This document shows, one piece after another, positions 13,947-16,403 of a stretch of 16,403 nt of DNA. Source of the stretch: Myxococcales bacterium. Its GTDB lineage: Bacteria; Myxococcota_A; Bradymonadia; UBA4248. Positions within the stretch are counted from its first letter, which is position 1, and each line of letters starts with the position of its first letter. The notes beneath the pieces are model-generated. The model was not told the DNA's origin. It did not search any database and saw only the letters and a list, made by a program, of their open reading frames with translations. Location: the NCBI GenBank assembly GCA_004554395.1, contig SFMP01000205.1, positions 1 through 16,403 on the forward strand, in the 5' to 3' direction. Position numbers and translations under genes: made by a program.

Positions 13947-14746
13947 CAATCTAAAGCTCGAAACAGGGGGCCGATCAAGCCGTTATTTTCGCTCGCATAG
14001 AGGACGAACAGTGCCCGCCCACGTATATCATTTTGCGAATAAACGCCTGTTTGGCGCGAATCGAGCGCAGCCATTCGATTATCGCCGGCTAGGAAATACA
14101 TTCCACTTTCGACGGCGACGCGTCCGGATACATTGCCCGTCAACCGTTGTTGTGGCAAGATAATGTCGTAGTGCGCCCCGTTTGGGAGCGTTTCGCGCCA
14201 GCGATCGGGGACATCGACGGGGCGCACGATTGCGCGATTTGTGAGCTCTGTTCGCGCCAGCGATACGCCATTGATTTGAAGAACGTCTTGATTATACGAT
14301 ATTTCTTCGCCATATGATGAAATACATCGAAGGAAATTCGGTTCCAAATCGGTCGAGTGCGAGGTTTTGTCGTTTCGCGCCGCCTTGGGGCGAAAAAGCG
14401 CAATATCGCCTGGGGCGAGTTGTACGCTGAAAAGTTTTGGATTCCATGATAAAACGACGTCGCCGCGCCATAGCGTCGGATTCATGGCATTGGATTGAAC
14501 CGTCGAGATATCGAAAAATAACACAAAGGCGGCGACGATAATGCCAATGGCAATGGCAACGCATTTGAGTCGCATAGAGCGCGAATCGCCTTTATGCGCT
14601 GTGCGTTTCGCCGTTGGTGTCGTTTGCCGTTTTGGCGATGTATTCGAAGGCGATTTCGTGGTGGTTCGAGGAGTTGTATTTTTTTTCGATTTTGTCGATT
14701 TCGACGGCATTTTATTCGCAGATGAAGGGTTTATCGGCGATGCCAT
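13946..14746 (-). CDS. Signal peptidase I-like membrane protein lacking both catalytic residues
   Basis: The fold matches type I signal peptidase (S26). It has a basic Ser/Thr/Lys-rich N-terminal tail (about 1-58), one membrane span (about 61-79), and box B as QSNAMNPTLWRGD (84-96). Box D appears as FLRCISSYGEEI (138-149) and box E as GDNRMAALDSR (221-231). Known enzymes have Ser directly before the Met of box B; here that residue is A87 (GCC at 14486-14488). S85 fits the position of the oxyanion-hole Ser. The general-base Lys of box D is L139 (CTT at 14330-14332), followed by the usual Arg. Protease activity by the known mechanism is therefore unlikely. The start is uncertain: the ATG at 14744-14746 gives 266 residues and has no clear Shine-Dalgarno; the ATG at 14708-14710 would give 254. 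It is divergent from the NIF3 gene. Confidence 0.75.
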   Translation of the reverse strand: MASPINPSSANKMPSKSTKSKKNTTPRTTTKSPSNTSPKRQTTPTAKRTAHKGDSRSMRLKCVAIAIGIIVAAFVLFFDISTVQSNAMNPTLWRGDVVLSWNPKLFSVQLAPGDIALFRPKAARNDKTSHSTDLEPNFLRCISSYGEEISYNQDVLQINGVSLARTELTNRAIVRPVDVPDRWRETLPNGAHYDIILPQQRLTGNVSGRVAVESGMYFLAGDNRMAALDSRQTGVYSQNDIRGRALFVLYASENNGLIGPLFRALD

Positions 14747-14785
14747 CGCAAGCGAAGCGATGGGTGACCGACTTGGAAAGATCAA

Positions 14786-14792
14786 AAAGGAG
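14786..14792 (+). promoter_or_regulatory. Ribosome binding site of the NIF3 gene
   Basis: AAAGGAG lies eight bases before the ATG at 14801. It fixes this start and limits the signal peptidase-like gene to a start below this point, in the short divergent gap. Confidence 0.7.
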
Positions 14793-14800
14793 ACAGGGAA

Positions 14801-15952
14801 ATGGTGAGTTTGCAGAAGATTTGTGCGGCACTTTCGGAGTGCTATCCACCGCAATGCGCCGAATCGTGGGATAATCCGGGGCTTTTATTGGGGCGCAATC
14901 GAGCCGAAATTCGGCGCGTGGTCGTCGCGCTCGAACTTACGCCAGAAGTCGTCGAAGAGGCAATCGAAACTCGCGCCGAACTCATCGTCACACACCATCC
15001 ATTCATCTTCAAGCCCATGTCGTCGTTGACCGATTCATCGCCCGATGGGCGCATGATGCTCGATTTGGCGGCGGCAGGCATTGCGCTCTATGCGGCTCAC
15101 ACGAATTTAGATTCCGCACCCGCTGCCATCGGCGAGAAACTCGCTTGTGACCTAGGTCTGATGGATGTGCGCGCGTTGTTATCGCACGAGCCGTTTTCGT
15201 CTTATAAGATCGTCGTCTTCGTTCCACATACGGCTGTCGACGCCGTCGCCAAAGCGATGCACGAGGCTGGTGCGGGCTGTGTCGGGCATTATCGCGATGT
15301 TTCATTCCGCGGCACGGGGACTGGTCATTTCACCGGCGACGACACGACTCACCCTGCCATCGGATCGCCCAATATCGCCGAAACCGTCGCAGAAACTCGC
15401 CTTGAGATGGTCGTTTCGTCTCGAGACCTCAACCGAACGATGAACGCGCTTCGCGCCGCACACCCCTACGAAGAGCCAGCTTTTGACGTCTTCAAACTCG
15501 AAAACGACGTCGCCGGCATCGCCGATCTCTATGGATTCGGCACGATTGGTCGATTGCCTTCCCCGATACATCTTTGCGATTTACTCAATAAAATCAAAGA
15601 GATATGGGAGATTCAGGCGCTTCGCGTCGCCGATCTTCCGCTCGACAAAGTCATCGAGAAAGTCGCCATTCTCAACGGTAGCGGTTCAAAATACGCCAAG
15701 AAATGCGCTCAACTCGGTGCCGATGCCTATATCACCGGCGATTGTGGTCATCACGATTTCGATTTGGCTCGCCGTTACGGCCTAGCCCTCATCGATGCCG
15801 GGCACTACGATACCGAAAAATTCATCCCCGAAATTCTCCGATCGACGATAAATCGCCTGTTTGCGAATGATGTCGAAGTTTCCATCGCCAAATCGATGAA
15901 GAATCCGATGATTTTCTATCCCCCCCTCTCCATGAATGGAGATGGGGAATAG
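14801..15952 (+). CDS. NIF3/YqfO family dinuclear-metal protein
   Basis: Members of this conserved family form toroidal hexamers with a two-metal site; the biochemical role is not settled, though some are linked to GTP cyclohydrolase-like or regulatory functions. The 383-residue length fits the long YqfO form, in which a PII-like domain (about 134-231, from YKIVVFVP to HPYEEPAFDVF) is inserted into the metal-binding fold. Metal ligands are visible: H65-H66 in THHPF, D104 in HTNLD, H335 and E339 in DAGHYDTEKF. GSGSKYAKKC (293-302) and ADAYITGDCGHHDF are also typical. The natural end in relatives is around NPMIFY (368-373). The last ten codons (PPLSMNGDGE) and the stop are encoded by a dispersed repeat, so the tail has been replaced or extended. 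Confidence 0.9.
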   Translation: MVSLQKICAALSECYPPQCAESWDNPGLLLGRNRAEIRRVVVALELTPEVVEEAIETRAELIVTHHPFIFKPMSSLTDSSPDGRMMLDLAAAGIALYAAHTNLDSAPAAIGEKLACDLGLMDVRALLSHEPFSSYKIVVFVPHTAVDAVAKAMHEAGAGCVGHYRDVSFRGTGTGHFTGDDTTHPAIGSPNIAETVAETRLEMVVSSRDLNRTMNALRAAHPYEEPAFDVFKLENDVAGIADLYGFGTIGRLPSPIHLCDLLNKIKEIWEIQALRVADLPLDKVIEKVAILNGSGSKYAKKCAQLGADAYITGDCGHHDFDLARRYGLALIDAGHYDTEKFIPEILRSTINRLFANDVEVSIAKSMKNPMIFYPPLSMNGDGE

Positions 15953-15957
15953 ATGGT
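15919..15957. repeat. Dispersed palindromic repeat, copy 2, overlapping the NIF3 stop
   Basis: A C7 run (15920-15926) is followed by TCTCCATGAATGGAGATGGG and GAATAGATGG, identical to the corresponding part of copy 1. The TAG inside the repeat at 15950-15952 is the NIF3 stop codon. Confidence 0.85.
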
Positions 15958-15973
15958 GGTTATTATCGCGCCC

Positions 15974-16038
15974 TTGACCTCACCCCCGGCCTATCGGCCA
16001 CCCCCTCTCCATGAATGGAGAGGGGGGAATCGATGGGG
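15974..16038. repeat. Dispersed palindromic repeat, copy 3
   Basis: This full copy starts TTGACCTCACCCCCGGCCTA. It contains GGCC-TATC-GGCC (15988-15999) and a perfect inverted repeat with 12-base arms CCCCCTCTCCAT (16001-16012) and ATGGAGAGGGGG (16015-16026) around GA. The palindrome is perfect here and has one mismatch in copies 1 and 2. No T-run follows on the plus strand. Together with copy 2 it forms a close tandem pair. Confidence 0.85.
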
Positions 16039-16125
16039 TTATTTCGAACGCCCCGATTCTCTGCGTTTCGCATTCGCGGCGATTGGGTTTAGGCGCCGAA
16101 TGGGCGCATCTATGGCTTTGGCGAG

Positions 16126-16403
16126 CTATTTTTTCCGCGCACGCCCCGTTTTTTCTAGTGAAGTCTGGGGGCGTGGGGCTTTCGAACGCCCCGTTTTTCC
16201 GCGTTCCGCTTGCTCGGTCATCTGCATTGCCGTCAATTGTTCAGCGGCTTGTTGTTCAGCCAATTCTTGAGCGGCGAGCTCATCGGCGGCGAGTTGTTCG
16301 GCTTGGGCTTGTTCAGAGGCTTGTTGTTCTGCCAATTCTTGAGCGGCGAGCTCATCGGCGGCGAGTTGTTCAGCTTCGGCTTGTTCAGCGGCTTGTTGTT
16401 CAG
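16126..16403 (-). CDS. Ala/Glu/Gln-rich repeat protein, C-terminal part only
   Basis: The minus-strand frame is open from the right edge to a TAG at 16126-16128, so only the last 91 residues are seen. It consists of 24-residue repeats of the form EQQAAEQAEAEQLAADELAA plus QELA: two near-identical full copies and a decaying third. The repeats should form a long helix, probably a coiled coil or a TolA-like helical linker. The tail is basic, with two related segments (KTGRSK and KTGRARKK). I do not recognise the protein. Confidence 0.6.
   Translation of the reverse strand, partial: EQQAAEQAEAEQLAADELAAQELAEQQASEQAQAEQLAADELAAQELAEQQAAEQLTAMQMTEQAERGKTGRSKAPRPQTSLEKTGRARKK
16240..16403. repeat. 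72-bp tandem repeat within the right-edge gene
   Basis: CAATTCTTGAG recurs at 16261 and 16333, and TTCAGCGGCTTGTTGTTCAG at 16240 and 16384, giving a period of 72 bases. The copies differ at only a few positions, so the expansion is recent or kept uniform by recombination. The array continues beyond the window. Confidence 0.85.

Noticed and set aside
14747..14854. Upstream extension of the signal peptidase-like frame
   Set aside because: It would overlap the NIF3 ribosome-binding site and start codon, and the added residues do not resemble the family.

Overview
The window looks like chromosomal DNA from a Gram-negative bacterium with near-balanced base composition. Genes are densely packed on both strands, most carry recognisable Shine-Dalgarno sites, and many codons are rich in TCG, CGA and GCG. 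A lipoprotein signal, a cytosolic-type NagZ and a signal peptidase-like membrane protein support a Gram-negative cell plan. A deltaproteobacterial-like lineage (Myxococcota or Bradymonadota type) would fit, but this is a low-confidence guess. No rRNA, tRNA, transposase or CRISPR array was recognised.

Left part (1-3770, minus strand): a type I restriction-modification operon, hsdR then hsdM, with hsdM cut by the left edge and hsdS presumably beyond it. The promoter has an extended -10, and a perfect palindrome lies over the likely transcription start.

Middle left (3843-8871, minus strand): four accessory-looking genes. In transcription order they are a cysteine-rich lipoprotein, a DnaC/DnaI-like AAA+ ATPase with a Cys-containing N-terminal domain, a single-pass membrane protein with an acidic tail and a coiled coil, and a YbjT-like short-chain dehydrogenase relative whose glycine-rich nucleotide motif has decayed. 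The last two abut as TAG|ATG.

Middle right (8949-13606): three carbohydrate or cell-wall-sugar enzymes, malQ (-), galT (+) and nagZ (-), plus a small secreted helical protein (+) between malQ and galT. A frameshifted second copy of that protein's 3' end lies just upstream of galT, and a further short copy forms the galT ribosome-binding region. Downstream of galT is a 36-bp hairpin-forming tandem repeat.

Right part (13607-16403): an apparent signal peptidase I homologue in which both catalytic residues are replaced (Ser to Ala, Lys to Leu), transcribed divergently from a NIF3/YqfO family gene. Dispersed palindromic repeats surround this pair; one supplies the last residues and stop codon of the NIF3 gene. 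A truncated copy of the signal peptidase-like 3' end sits just downstream of that gene. The window ends inside a gene for an Ala/Glu/Gln-rich repeat protein.

The strongest points for follow-up are the double-mutant signal peptidase-like protein, two independent duplications of gene 3' ends, homopolymeric G/C tracts placed where slippage would truncate proteins, and repeats placed at gene ends. No complete new multi-gene system can be demonstrated from sequence alone; the four-gene minus-strand cluster next to hsdRM is the best candidate.
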